From: Ptiloglossa arizonensis
Taxonomy: Eukaryota; Arthropoda; Insecta; Hymenoptera; Colletidae
DNA: 64,000 bases
Direction: 5' to 3'
Assembly: GCF_051014685.1 (NCBI RefSeq)
Contig: NW_027478442.1
Location: forward strand, 310,001-374,000
Positions within the stretch are counted from its first letter, which is position 1; the number at the start of each line of letters is the position of its first letter. A program made the position numbers and the translations under genes. Positions 51,828 through 63,677 of the stretch are shown in pieces. A model generated the notes under the pieces. It saw only the letters and a list, made by a program, of their open reading frames with translations. It was not told the origin of the DNA and did no database searches.

Positions 51828-54268
51828 ACTCGAAACCAATAACTACAATGGCCTAGGGGAAAAATACACATACCGATGTAATCGGTCGAGTTTCTGCTTT
51901 CAGATGCAACAGAAATTTCTCGAGTTCGTCAATCTGTTCGCGAGATATGGGAGATTGAAGTTAAGGAATGCTTGAGAAACCATCAAAATTTTCGCAAGTC
52001 TGATACTCGAAACCAATAACTACAAAGGCTTAGGGGAAAAATACACATACCGTTGTAATCGGAGGAGTTTCTTCTTCCAGATGCAACCGGAATTTCTCGT
52101 GTTCGTCAATGCGTTGGCGAGGTATCGGAGTTTGAAGTTAAGGAATGGTTGAGAAACCATCAAAATTTTCGCAAGTCTGGTACTCAAAACCAATAACTAC
52201 AAAGCCCCAGGGGAAAAATACACATACCTTTGTAATCGGGCGAGTTTCTACTTTCCGGTGCAACAGGAAATAATCGAGTTCGTCAATCCGTTCGCGAGAT
52301 ATGGGAGTTTGAAGTTAAGGAATGCTTGAGAAACCATCAAAATTTTCGCAAGTCTGATACTCGAATCCAATAACTACAATGGCCTAGGGCAAAAATACAC
52401 ATACCATTGTAATCGGAGGAGTTTCTACTTTCAGATCCAACAGGAATTTCTCGAGTTCGTCAATCCGTTCGCGAGATATGGAAGTTTGAAGTTAAGGAAT
52501 GGTTGAGAAACCATCAAAATTTTCGCAATTCTGATACTCGAAACCAATAGCTACTATGGCCTAGGGCAAAAATACACATACCGTTGTAATCGGACGAGAT
52601 TCTGGTTTCAGATGCAACAGGAATTTCTCGAGTTCGTCAATCCGTTTTCGAGATATGGGAGTATGAAGTTACGGAATGGTTGAGAAACCATCAAAACTTT
52701 CGCTGGTCTGATACTCGAAACCAATAACTACAAAGGCCTCGGGGAAAAATACACATACCTTTGCAATCGGGCGAGTTTCTACTTTCAGATGCAGCAGGAA
52801 TTTCTCGAGCTCGTCAATCCGTTCGCGAGATATGGGAGTTTGAAGTTAAGGAATGGTTGAGAAACCATCAAAATTTTCGCAAGTCTGGTACTCGAAACCA
52901 ATAACTACAATGGCCTAGGGGAAAAATACACATAGCATTGTAATCGGGGGAGTTTCTATTTTCAGATGCAACAGAAATTTTTCGGATTCGTCAATCCGTT
53001 CGTGAGATATGGGAGTTTGAAGTTAAGGGATGGTTGAGAAACCATCAAAACTTTCGCAATTCTGATACTAGAAACGAATAACTTGAATGACCTAGGGGAA
53101 AAGTACACACACCATTGTAATCGGACGACTTTCTACTTTCAGATGCAACAGGAAATAATCCAGTTCGTCAATCCGTTCGCGAGATATGGAATTTGAAGTT
53201 AAGGAATGCTTGAGAAACCATAAAAATTTTCGCAATTCTGATGCTAGAAACGAATAACTGGAATGACCTAGGGGAAAAGTACACACACCACTGTAATCGG
53301 TCGACTTTCTGCTTTCAGATGCAACAGGAAATAATCGAGTTCGTCAATCCGTTCGCGAGATATGGAATTTGAAGTTAAGGAATGCTTGAGAAACCATCAC
53401 AATTTTCGCAAGTCTGATACTCGAAACCAATAACTACAAAGGCCTAGGGGAAAATACACATAACTTTGTAATCGGGCGAGTTTCTACTTTCAGATGCAAC
53501 TGGAATTTCTCGAGCTCGTCAATCCGTTCGCGAGATATGGGAGTTTGAAGTTAAGGAATGGTTGAGAAACCATCACAATTTTCGCAAGTCTGATTCTCGA
53601 AACCAATAACTACAAAGGCTTAGGGGAAAAATTCACATACCGTTGTAATCGGAGGAGTTTCTGCTTTCAGATGCAACAGGAGTTTCTCGTGTTCGTCAAT
53701 CAGTTCGCGAGATATGGGAGTTTGAAATTAAGGAATGGTTGAGAAACAATCACAATTTTCGCAAGTCTGATACTCGAAACCCATAACTACTATGGCGTAG
53801 GGGAAAAATACGCATACCTTTGTAATCGGGCAAGTTTCTACTTTCTGATGCAACAGGAACATCTCGAGTTCGCCAATCCGTTCGCGAGATATGGGAGTTT
53901 GAAGTTAAGGAATGGTTGAGAAACCATCTTAATTTTCGCAATTCTGATGCTAGAAACGAATAACTGGAATGACCTAGGGGAAAAGTACACACACCACTGT
54001 AATCGGTCGACTTTCTGCTTTCAGATGCAACAGGAAATAATCGAGTTCGTCAATCCGTTCGCGAGATATGGAATTTGAAGTTAAGGAATGGTTGAGAAAC
54101 CACCAAAATTTTCGCAATTCTGATGCTAGAAACGAATAACTGGAATGGCCTAGGGGAAAAGTACACATACCATTGTAATCGGGCGAGCTTCTACTTTCAG
54201 GTGCAACAGGAATTTCTCGAGTTCGTCAATCCGTTCGCGAGATATGGGAGTTTGAAGTTAAGGAATGG
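51795..54268 (+). repeat. 2474 bp, 14-monomer HOR, copy 1
   Basis: Starts at TTGAGAAAACATC and carries TACCGATGTAATCGG, the ABCDE pentamer, the TTGAATGACC monomer, SalI-type monomers, CAACTGGAATTTC and CATCTTAATTTTCG variants. It repeats immediately downstream with offset 2474 bp. The same run, without tandem neighbour, is at 46491-48952 (offset 5304 bp). Confidence 0.88.
52182..53066 (+). repeat. Pentamer block ABCDE, domain IV copy 3
   Basis: Offset 5304 bp (30 monomers) from the copy at 46878. It lies inside the first copy of the 2474 bp HOR. Confidence 0.85.
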
Positions 54269-56730
54269 TTGAGAAAACATCAAAATTTTCGCAAGTCTGA
54301 TACTCGAAACCAATAACTACAATGGCCTAGGGGAAAAATACACATACCGATGTAATCGGTCGAGTTTCTGCTTTCAGATGCAACAGAAATTTCTCGAGTT
54401 CGTCAATCTGTTCGCGAGATATGGGAGATTGAAGTTAAGGAATGCTTGAGAAACCATCAAAATTTTCGCAAGTCTGATACTCGAAACCAATAACTACAAA
54501 GGCTTAGGGGAAAAATACACATACCGTTGTAATCGGAGGAGTTTCTTCTTCCAGATGCAACCGGAATTTCTCGTGTTCGTCAATGCGTTGGCGAGGTATC
54601 GGAGTTTGAAGTTAAGGAATGGTTGAGAAACCATCAAAATTTTCGCAAGTCTGGTACTCAAAACCAATAACTACAAAGCCCCAGGGGAAAAATACACATA
54701 CCTTTGTAATCGGGCGAGTTTCTACTTTCCGGTGCAACAGGAAATAATCGAGTTCGTCAATCCGTTCGCGAGATATGGGAGTTTGAAGTTAAGGAATGCT
54801 TGAGAAACCATCAAAATTTTCGCAAGTCTGATACTCGAATCCAATAACTACAATGGCCTAGGGCAAAAATACACATACCATTGTAATCGGAGGAGTTTCT
54901 ACTTTCAGATCCAACAGGAATTTCTCGAGTTCGTCAATCCGTTCGCGAGATATGGAAGTTTGAAGTTAAGGAATGGTTGAGAAACCATCAAAATTTTCGC
55001 AATTCTGATACTCGAAACCAATAGCTACTATGGCCTAGGGCAAAAATACACATACCGTTGTAATCGGACGAGATTCTGGTTTCAGATGCAACAGGAATTT
55101 CTCGAGTTCGTCAATCCGTTTTCGAGATATGGGAGTATGAAGTTACGGAATGGTTGAGAAACCATCAAAACTTTCGCTGGTCTGATACTCGAAACCAATA
55201 ACTACAAAGGCCTCGGGGAAAAATACACATACCTTTGCAATCGGGCGAGTTTCTACTTTCAGATGCAGCAGGAATTTCTCGAGCTCGTCAATCCGTTCGC
55301 GAGATATGGGAGTTTGAAGTTAAGGAATGGTTGAGAAACCATCAAAATTTTCGCAAGTCTGGTACTCGAAACCAATAACTACAATGGCCTAGGGGAAAAA
55401 TACACATAGCATTGTAATCGGGGGAGTTTCTATTTTCAGATGCAACAGAAATTTTTCGGATTCGTCAATCCGTTCGTGAGATATGGGAGTTTGAAGTTAA
55501 GGGATGGTTGAGAAACCATCAAAACTTTCGCAATTCTGATACTAGAAACGAATAACTTGAATGACCTAGGGGAAAAGTACACACACCATTGTAATCGGAC
55601 GACTTTCTACTTTCAGATGCAACAGGAAATAATCCAGTTCGTCAATCCGTTCGCGAGATATGGAATTTGAAGTTAAGGAATGCTTGAGAAACCATAAAAA
55701 TTTTCGCAATTCTGATGCTAGAAACGAATAACTGGAATGACCTAGGGGAAAAGTACACACACCACTGTAATCGGTCGACTTTCTGCTTTCAGATGCAACA
55801 GGAAATAATCGAGTTCGTCAATCCGTTCGCGAGATATGGAATTTGAAGTTAAGGAATGCTTGAGAAACCATCACAATTTTCGCAAGTCTGATACTCGAAA
55901 CCAATAACTACAAAGGCCTAGGGGAAAATACACATAACTTTGTAATCGGGCGAGTTTCTACTTTCAGATGCAACTGGAATTTCTCGAGCTCGTCAATCCG
56001 TTCGCGAGATATGGGAGTTTGAAGTTAAGGAATGGTTGAGAAACCATCACAATTTTCGCAAGTCTGATTCTCGAAACCAATAACTACAAAGGCTTAGGGG
56101 AAAAATTCACATACCGTTGTAATCGGAGGAGTTTCTGCTTTCAGATGCAACAGGAGTTTCTCGTGTTCGTCAATCAGTTCGCGAGATATGGGAGTTTGAA
56201 ATTAAGGAATGGTTGAGAAACAATCACAATTTTCGCAAGTCTGATACTCGAAACCCATAACTACTATGGCGTAGGGGAAAAATACGCATACCTTTGTAAT
56301 CGGGCAAGTTTCTACTTTCTGATGCAACAGGAACATCTCGAGTTCGCCAATCCGTTCGCGAGATATGGGAGTTTGAAGTTAAGGAATGGTTGAGAAACCA
56401 TCTTAATTTTCGCAATTCTGATGCTAGAAACGAATAACTGGAATGACCTAGGGGAAAAGTACACACACCACTGTAATCGGTCGACTTTCTGCTTTCAGAT
56501 GCAACAGGAAATAATCGAGTTCGTCAATCCGTTCGCGAGATATGGAATTTGAAGTTAAGGAATGGTTGAGAAACCACCAAAATTTTCGCAATTCTGATGC
56601 TAGAAACGAATAACTGGAATGGCCTAGGGGAAAAGTACACATACCATTGTAATCGGGCGAGCTTCTACTTTCAGGTGCAACAGGAATTTCTCGAGTTCGT
56701 CAATCCGTTCGCGAGATATGGGAGTTTGAA
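54269..56730 (+). repeat. 2474 bp HOR, copy 2
   Basis: Near-identical tandem copy of 51795-54268. The lines compared, including CTGATTCTCG at 53593 and 56067, show no difference. It stops 12 bp before a full unit, where GAAATTAAGG leads into the GGTTGTGAAACC monomers. Confidence 0.88.
54656..55540 (+). repeat. Pentamer block ABCDE, domain IV copy 4
   Basis: Offset 2474 bp (14 monomers) from the copy at 52182. I saw no difference in the lines compared. It lies inside the second copy of the 2474 bp HOR. Confidence 0.85.
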
Positions 56731-57899
56731 ATTAAGGAATGGTTGTGAAACCATCAAAATTTTCGCAAGTCTGATACTCAAAACCAATAACTGGAATGGC
56801 GTAGGGGTAAAGTACACACACCATTATAATCGGGCGAGTTTCTACTTTCAGGTGCAACAGGAATTTCTCGAGTTCGTCAATCCGTTCGCGAGATATGGGA
56901 GTTTGAACTTAAGGAATGGTTGAGAAACCATCACAATTTTCGCAAGTCTGATACTCGAAACGAATAACTGGAATGGCCTAGGGGAAAAGTACATATACCA
57001 TTGTAATCGGGCGAGTTTCTACTTTCAGATGCAACAGGAATTTCTCGAGCTCGTCAATCCGTTCGCGAGATATGGGAGTTTGAAGTTAAGGAATGGTTGA
57101 GAAACCATCACAATTTTCGCAAGTCTGATATTCAAAACCCATAACCACTATGGCCTAAGGCAAAAATACGCATACCGTTGAAATCGGGCGAGTTTCTGCT
57201 TTCAGATGCAATAGGAAATTCTAGAGTTCGTCAATCCGTTCGCGAGATATGGGAGTTTGAAATTAAGGAATGGTTGAGAAACAATCAAAATTTTCGCAAT
57301 TCTGATGCTAGAAACGAATAACTGGAATGGCCTAGGGGAAAAGTACACATACCATTGTAATCGGGCGAGTTTCTACTTTCAGGTGCAACAGGAATTTCTC
57401 GAGTTCGTCAATCCGTTCGCGAGATATGGGAGTTTGAAATTAAGGAATGGTTGTGAAACCATCAAAATTTTCGCAAGTCTGATACTCGAAACCAATAACT
57501 GGAGTGGCGTAGGGGAAAAGTACACACACCATTGTAATCGGGCGAGTTTCTACTTTCAGGTGCAACTGGAATTTCTCGAGTTCGTCAATCCGTTCGCGAG
57601 ATATGGGAGTTTGAAGTTAAGGAATGGTTGTGAAACCATCAAAATTTTCGCAAGTCTGATACTCGAAACCAATAACTACAATGGCCTAGGGGAAAAATAC
57701 ACATACCGTTGTAACCGGGCCGGTTTCTACTTTCAGATGCAACAGGAATTTCTCGAGTTCGTCAATCCGTTCGCGAGATATGGGAGTTTGAAGTTAAGGA
57801 ATGGTTGAGAAACCATCACAATTTTCGCAAGTCTGGTACTCAAAACACATAACCACTATGGCCTAGGGGAAAAATACACATACCGTTGTAATCGGGCGA

Positions 57900-59770
57900 G
57901 TTTCTGCTTTCAGATGCAGTGGGACATTCTCGAGTTCGTCAATCCGTTCCCGAGATATGGAAGTTTGAAGTTAAGGAATGGTTGAGAAACCATCAAAATT
58001 TTCGCAAGTCTGATACTCGAAACCAATAACTACAATGGCCTAGGGGAAAAATACACATACCGTTGTAATCGGGCGAGTTTCTACTTTCAGGTGCAACAGG
58101 AATTTCTCGAGTTCGTCAATCCGTTGGCGAGATCCGGGTGTTTGAAATTAAGGAATGGTTGTGAAACCATCAAAATTTCCGCAAGTCTGATACTCGAAAC
58201 CAATAACTACAATGGCCTAGGGGAAAAATACACATACCGTTGTAATCGGGCGAGTTTCTACTTTCAGGTGCAACAGGAATTTCTCGAGTTCGTCAATCCG
58301 TTCGCGAGATCTGGGTGTTTGAAATTAAGGAATGGTTGTGAAACCATCAAAATTTTCGCAAGTCTGAGACTCGAAACCAATAACTACAAATGCCTAGGGG
58401 AAAACTACACATACCGTTGTAATCGGGCGCGATTCTACTTTCACACGCAACAGGAATTTCTCGAGTTCGTCAATCCGTTGGCGAGATATGGGAGTTTGAA
58501 GTTAAGGAATGGTTTAGAAACCATCAAAATTTTCGCTCGTCTGATACTCGAAACCAATAACTACAAAGGCCTAGGGTGAAAACACACATATCTCTGTAAT
58601 TGGGCGAGTTTCTACTTTCAGGTGCAACAGGAATTTCTCGAGTTCGTCAATCCGTTCGCGAGATATGGGAGTTTGAAGTTAAGGAATGGTTGAGAAACCA
58701 TCACAATTTTCGCAAGTCTGATACTCGAATTCAATAACTACTATGGCCTAGGGCAAAAATACTCATACGGTTGTAATCGGGCGAGTTTCTGCTTTCAGAT
58801 GCAGTAGGAATTTCTCGAGTTCGTCAATCCGTTCGCGAGATATGGGAGTTTGAAGTTAAGGAGTAGTTGAGAAACCATCAAAATTTTCGCAATTCTGATG
58901 CTAGAAACGAATAACTGGAATGGCCTAGGGGAAAAGTACACACACCATTGTAATCGGGCGAGTTTCTACTTCCACATGCAACAGGAATTTCTCGAGGTCG
59001 TCAATCCGTTCGCGAGAAATGTGAGTTTGAAGTTAAGGAATGGTTGAGAAACCATCAAAATTTTCGCAAATCTGATACTCGAAACCAATAACTGGAATGG
59101 CCTAGGGGAACAGTACGCATACTATTGTAATCGGGCGAGTTTCTACATTAAATGCAACAGGAATTTCTCGAGTTCGTCAATCCGTTGGCGAGATATGGGA
59201 GTTTGAAGTTAAGGAATGGTTGAGAAACCATCAAAATTTTCGCAAATCTGATACTCGAAACCAATAACCGGAATGGCCTAGGGAAAAAATACACATACCG
59301 TTGTAATCGGGCGAGTTTCTACTTTCAGATGCAACAGGAATTTCTCGTGTTCGTCAATCCGTTCGCGAGATATGGGAGTTTGAAGTTAAGGAATGGTTGT
59401 GAAACCATCAAAATTTTCGCAAGTCTGAGACTCGAAACCAGTAACTACAAATGCCTAGGGGAAAAATACACATACCGCTGTAATCGGGCGAGATTCTACT
59501 TTCACATGCAACAGGAATTTCTCGAGTTCGTCAATCCGTTCGCGAGATATGGGAGTTTGAAGTTAAGGAATGGTTGAGAAACCATCAAAATTTTCGCTGG
59601 TCTGATACTCGAAACCAATAACTGGAATGGCCTAGGGGAAAAGTACACACACCGTTGTAATCGGGCGAGTTTCTACTTTCAGATACAACAGGCATTTCTC
59701 GAGTTCGTCAATGCGTTCGCGAGATATGGGAGTTTGAAGTTAAGGAATGGTTGAGAAACCATCAAAATTA
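57900..59770 (+). repeat. Transition zone with local monomer duplication
   Basis: Monomers 58015-58191 and 58192-58368 are near-identical neighbours (CAGGTGCAACAGG, GATCCGGGTG or GATCTGGGTG, GGTTGTGAAACC). The rest is mixed: AAATGCCTAGG monomers at about 58.38 and 59.44 kb, CACACATATCTCTG at 58.58 kb, and CATTAAATGCAAC at 59.15 kb. Overall it looks more like the 22-26 kb core than domain IV. No other sequence is inserted. Confidence 0.7.
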
Positions 59771-61165
59771 TCGCAAGTCTGATACTCGAAACCAATAACT
59801 ACTATGGCCTAGGGCAAAAATACACATACCTTTGTAATCGGGCGAGTTTCTACTTTCAGATGCAACAGGAATTTATCGAATTCGTCAATCCGTTCGCGAG
59901 ACATGGGAGTTTGAAGTTAAGGAATGGTTGAGAAACCATCAAAATTTTCGCAAGTCTGATGCTAGAAATGAATAACTGGAATGACCTAGGGGAAAAGTAC
60001 ACACAACATTGTAATCGGTCGACTTTCTGCTTTCAGATGCAACAGGAAATAATCGAGTTCGTCAATCCGTTCGCGAGATATGGGAGTTTGAAGTTAAGGA
60101 AAGGTTGAGAATCCATCAAAATTTTCGCAAGTCTGGTACCTGAAACCAATAACTGGAACGGCCTAGGGGAAAACTACACATACCATTGTAATCGGGCGAG
60201 TTTCTGCTTTCAGATGCAACAGGAGTTTCTCGTGTTCGTCAATCAGTTCGCGAGATATGGGAGTTTGAAATTAAGGAATGGTTGAGAAACAATCACAATT
60301 TTCGCAAGTCTGATCCTCGAAACCAATAACTACTATGGCCTAGGGGAAAAATACACATACCCTTGTAATCGGGCGAGTTTCTACTTTCAGATGCAACAGG
60401 AATTTCCCGAGTTCGTCAATCCGTTCGCGAGATATGGGTGTTTGAAGTTAAGGAATGGTTGAGAAACCATCAAAATTTTCGCAATTCTGATGCTCGAAAC
60501 GAATAACTGGAATGACCTAGGGGAAAGGTACACACACCATTGTAATCGGTCGACTTTCTACTTTCAGATGCAACAGGAAATAATCGAGTTCGTCAATCCG
60601 TTCGCGAGATATGGGAGTTTGAAGTTAAGGAATGGTTGAGAAAACATCACAATTTTCGCAATTCTGATGCTAGAAACGAATAACTGGAATGACCTAGGGA
60701 AAAAGTACACACACCATTGTAATCGGTCGACTTTCTGCTTTCAGATTTAACAGGAAATAATCGATTTCGTCAATCCGTTCGCGAGATATGGGAGTTTGAA
60801 GTTAAGGAATGCTTGAGAAACCATCAAAATTTTCGCAAGTCTGATACTCGAAACCAATAACTACAAAGGCCTATGGGAAAAATACACATAACTTTGTAAT
60901 CGGGCGAGTTTCTACTTTCAGATGCAACAGGAATTTCTCGAGCTCGTCAATACGTTCGCGAGATATGGGAATTTGAAGTTAAGGAATGGTTGAGAAACCA
61001 TCAAAATTTTCGCAATTCTGATACTCGAAACAAATAACTGGAACGGCCTAGGGGAGAAGTACACACACCATTGTAATCGGGCAAGTTTCTACTTTCAGAG
61101 GCAACAGGAACTTCTCGAGTTCGCCAATCCGTTGGCGAGGTATCGGAGTTTGAAGTTAAGGAATG
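59770..61165 (+). repeat. Dispersed copy of a domain III segment
   Basis: 59770-60625 matches 31.65-32.51 kb and 36.79-37.64 kb. It includes TTTATCGAATTCGTC, GAGACATGGG, GGTACCTGAAACC (60135) and AACTGGAACGG. After a short unmatched stretch, 60.80-61.16 kb matches 33.23-33.59 kb (CATAACTTTG, AGAGGCAACAGGAAC, TTGGCGAGGTATCGG). The copy lies about 23 kb from the nearer relative. Confidence 0.75.
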
Positions 61166-62084
61166 GTTGAGAAACCATCAAAATTTTCACAAGTCTGATA
61201 CTCGAATCCAATAACTACTATGGCCTAGGGCAAAAATACACATACCGTTGTAATCGGGCGAGTTTCTACTTTCAGATGCAACAGGAATTTCTCGAGTTCG
61301 TCAATCCGTTCGCGAGATATGGGAGTTTGAAGTTAATGAATGGTTGAGAGACCATCACAATTTTCGCAAGTCTGATACTCGAAACCAATAACTACAAAGG
61401 CTTAGGGGAAAAATTCACATACCGTTGTAATCGGAGGAGTTTCTGCTTTCAGATGCAACAGCAGTTTCTCGAGTTCGTCAATCCGTTCGCGAGATATGGG
61501 AGTTTGAAGTTAAGGAATGGTTGAGAAACCATCAAAATTTTCGCAATTCTGATGCTCGAAACGAATAACGGGAATGACCTAGGGGAAAGGTACACACACC
61601 ATTGTAATCGGTCGACTTTCTACTTTCAGATGCAACAGGAAATAATCGAGTTCGTCAATCCGTTCGCGAGATATGGGAGTTTGAAGTTAAGGAATGCTTG
61701 AGAAACCATCAAAATTTTCGCAAGTCTGATACTCGAAACCAGTAACTACAAAGGCCTAGGGGAAAAATACGCATACCTTTGTAATCGGGCAAGTTTCTAC
61801 TTTCAGATGCAACAGGAACATCTCGAGTTCGCCAATCAGTTCGCGAGATATGGGAGTTTGAAGTTAAGGAATGGTTGAGAAACCATCAAAATCTTCGCAA
61901 TTCTGATGCTAGAAACGAATAACTGGAATGACCTAGGGGAAAAGTTCACACACCACTGTAATCGGTCGACTTTCTGCTTTCAGATGCAACAGGAAATAAT
62001 CGAGTTCGTCAATCCGTTCGCGAGATATGGGAGTTTGAAGTTAAGGAATGGTTGAGAAACCATCAAAACTTTCGCAATTCTGAT
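61165..62084 (+). repeat. Mixed monomers, including SalI types
   Basis: Ordinary monomers, among them one with AAATTCACATACC and CGGAGGAG (61.4 kb) and SalI-type units at about 61.55 and 61.9 kb with GGAAAGGTACAC or AAGTTCACAC. The types are those of domains I and III. Nothing but satellite is present. Confidence 0.7.
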
Positions 62085-62990
62085 ACTAGAAACGAATAAC
62101 TTGAATGACCTAGGGGAAAAGTACACACACCATTGTAATCGGACGACTTTCTACTTTCAGATGCAACAGGAAATAATCCAGTTCGTCAATCCGTTCGCGA
62201 GATATGGGAGTTTGAAGTTAAGGAATAATTGAGAAACCATCAAAATTTTCGCAAGTGTGATACTCGAAACCAATAACTACTATGGCCTAGGGCAAAAATA
62301 CACGTACCGTTGTAATCGGACGAGTTTCTAGTTTCAGATGCAACAGGAATTTATCGAGTTCGTAAATCCGTTCGCGAGATATGGGAGTTTGAAATTAAGG
62401 AATGGTTGAGAAACCATCACAATTTTCGCAAGTCTGATACTCGAAACCAATAACTACTATGGCCTAGGGCAAAAATACACATACCGTTGTAATCGGGCGA
62501 GTTTCTACTTTCAGATGCAACAGGAATTTCTCGAGATCGTCAATCCGTTCGCGAGATATGGGAGTTTGAAGTTAAGGAATGGTTGAGAAACCATCAAAAT
62601 TTTCGCAAGTCTGATACTCGAAACCAATAACTACAGAGGCTTAGGGGAAAAATACACATACCGTTGTAATCGGGAGAGTTTCTTCTTCCAGATGCAACCG
62701 GAATTTCTCGTGTTCGCTAATACGTTCGCGAGATATGGGAGTTTGAAATGAAGGAATGGTTGAGAAACCATCACAATTTTCGCCAGTCTGATACTCGAAA
62801 CCAATCATTACAAAGGCCTAGGGGAAAAATACACATACCTTTGCAATCGGGCGAGTTTCTACTTTCAGATGCAACAGGAATTTCTCGAGCTCGTCAATCC
62901 GTTCGCGAGATATGGGAGTTTGAAATTAAGGAACGGTTGAGAAACAATCACAATTTTCGCAAGTCTGATACTCGAAACCAATAACTACAA
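62085..62990 (+). repeat. Dispersed copy of a domain I segment
   Basis: Matches 13794-14.7 kb and 9726-10.42 kb. The order is TTGAATGACC with AATAATCCAG, GGAATAATTGAG, CGGACGAGTTTC, TTCTTCTTCCAG with GTTCGCTAAT, GAAATGAAGG and CGCCAGTCTG with CCAATCATTAC. It lies about 48 kb from the nearest related segment. Confidence 0.75.
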
Positions 62991-63677
62991 TGGCCTAGGG
63001 GAAAAATACACATACCCTTGTAATCGGGCGAGTTTCTACTTTCAGATGCAACAGGAATTTCTCGAGTTCGCCAATCAGTTCGCGAGATATGGGAGTTTGA
63101 AGTTAAGGAATGGTTGAGAAACCATCAAAATTTTCGCAATTCTGATGCTCGAAACGAATAACGGGAATGACCTAGGGGAAAGGTACACACACCATTGTAA
63201 TCGGTCGACTTTCTAATTTCAGATGCAACAGGAAATAATCGAGTTCGTCAATCCGTTCGCGAGATATGGGAGTTTGAAGTTAAGGAATGCTTGAGAAACC
63301 ATCAAAATTTTCGCAAGTCTGATACTCGAAACCAGTAACTACAAAGGCCAAGGGGAAAAATACGCATACCTTTGTAATCGGGCAAGTTTCTACTTTCAGA
63401 TGCAACAGGAACATCTCGAGTTCGCCAATCAGTTCGCGAGATATGGGAGTTTGAAGTTAAGGAATGGTTGAGAAACCATCAAAATTTTCGCAATTCTGAT
63501 GCTCGAAACGAATAACGGGAATGACCTAGGGGAAAGGTACACACACCATTGTAATCGTTCGACTTTCTGCTTTCAGATGCAACAGGAAATAATCGAGTTC
63601 GTCAATCCGTTCGCGAGATATGGGAGTTTGAAGTTAAGGAATGCTTGAGAAACCATCAAAATTTTCGCAAGTCTGAT
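62991..63677 (+). repeat. Right-edge tandem of a two-monomer motif
   Basis: AACGGGAATGACC SalI-region monomers with GGAAAGGTACAC alternate with CCAGTAACTACAAAGG monomers carrying GGAACATCTCGAG and CAATCAGTTCG. A related pair sits at 61.55-61.9 kb. Block S begins directly afterwards. Confidence 0.65.

Larger units (their letters stand above)
41240..57900 (+). repeat. HOR domain IV
   Basis: Repeated block offsets are 1238 (7 monomers), 1768 (10), 2474 (14), 4951 (28) and 5304 bp (30). All copies of the pentamer here share private changes. Monomers with GGTTGTGAAACC and CAGGTGCAAC are concentrated in this domain. Length shortfall is about 21 bp over 98 monomers because 176 bp variants (ATATGGAATTTG) were carried along in the amplified blocks. 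Confidence 0.85.
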
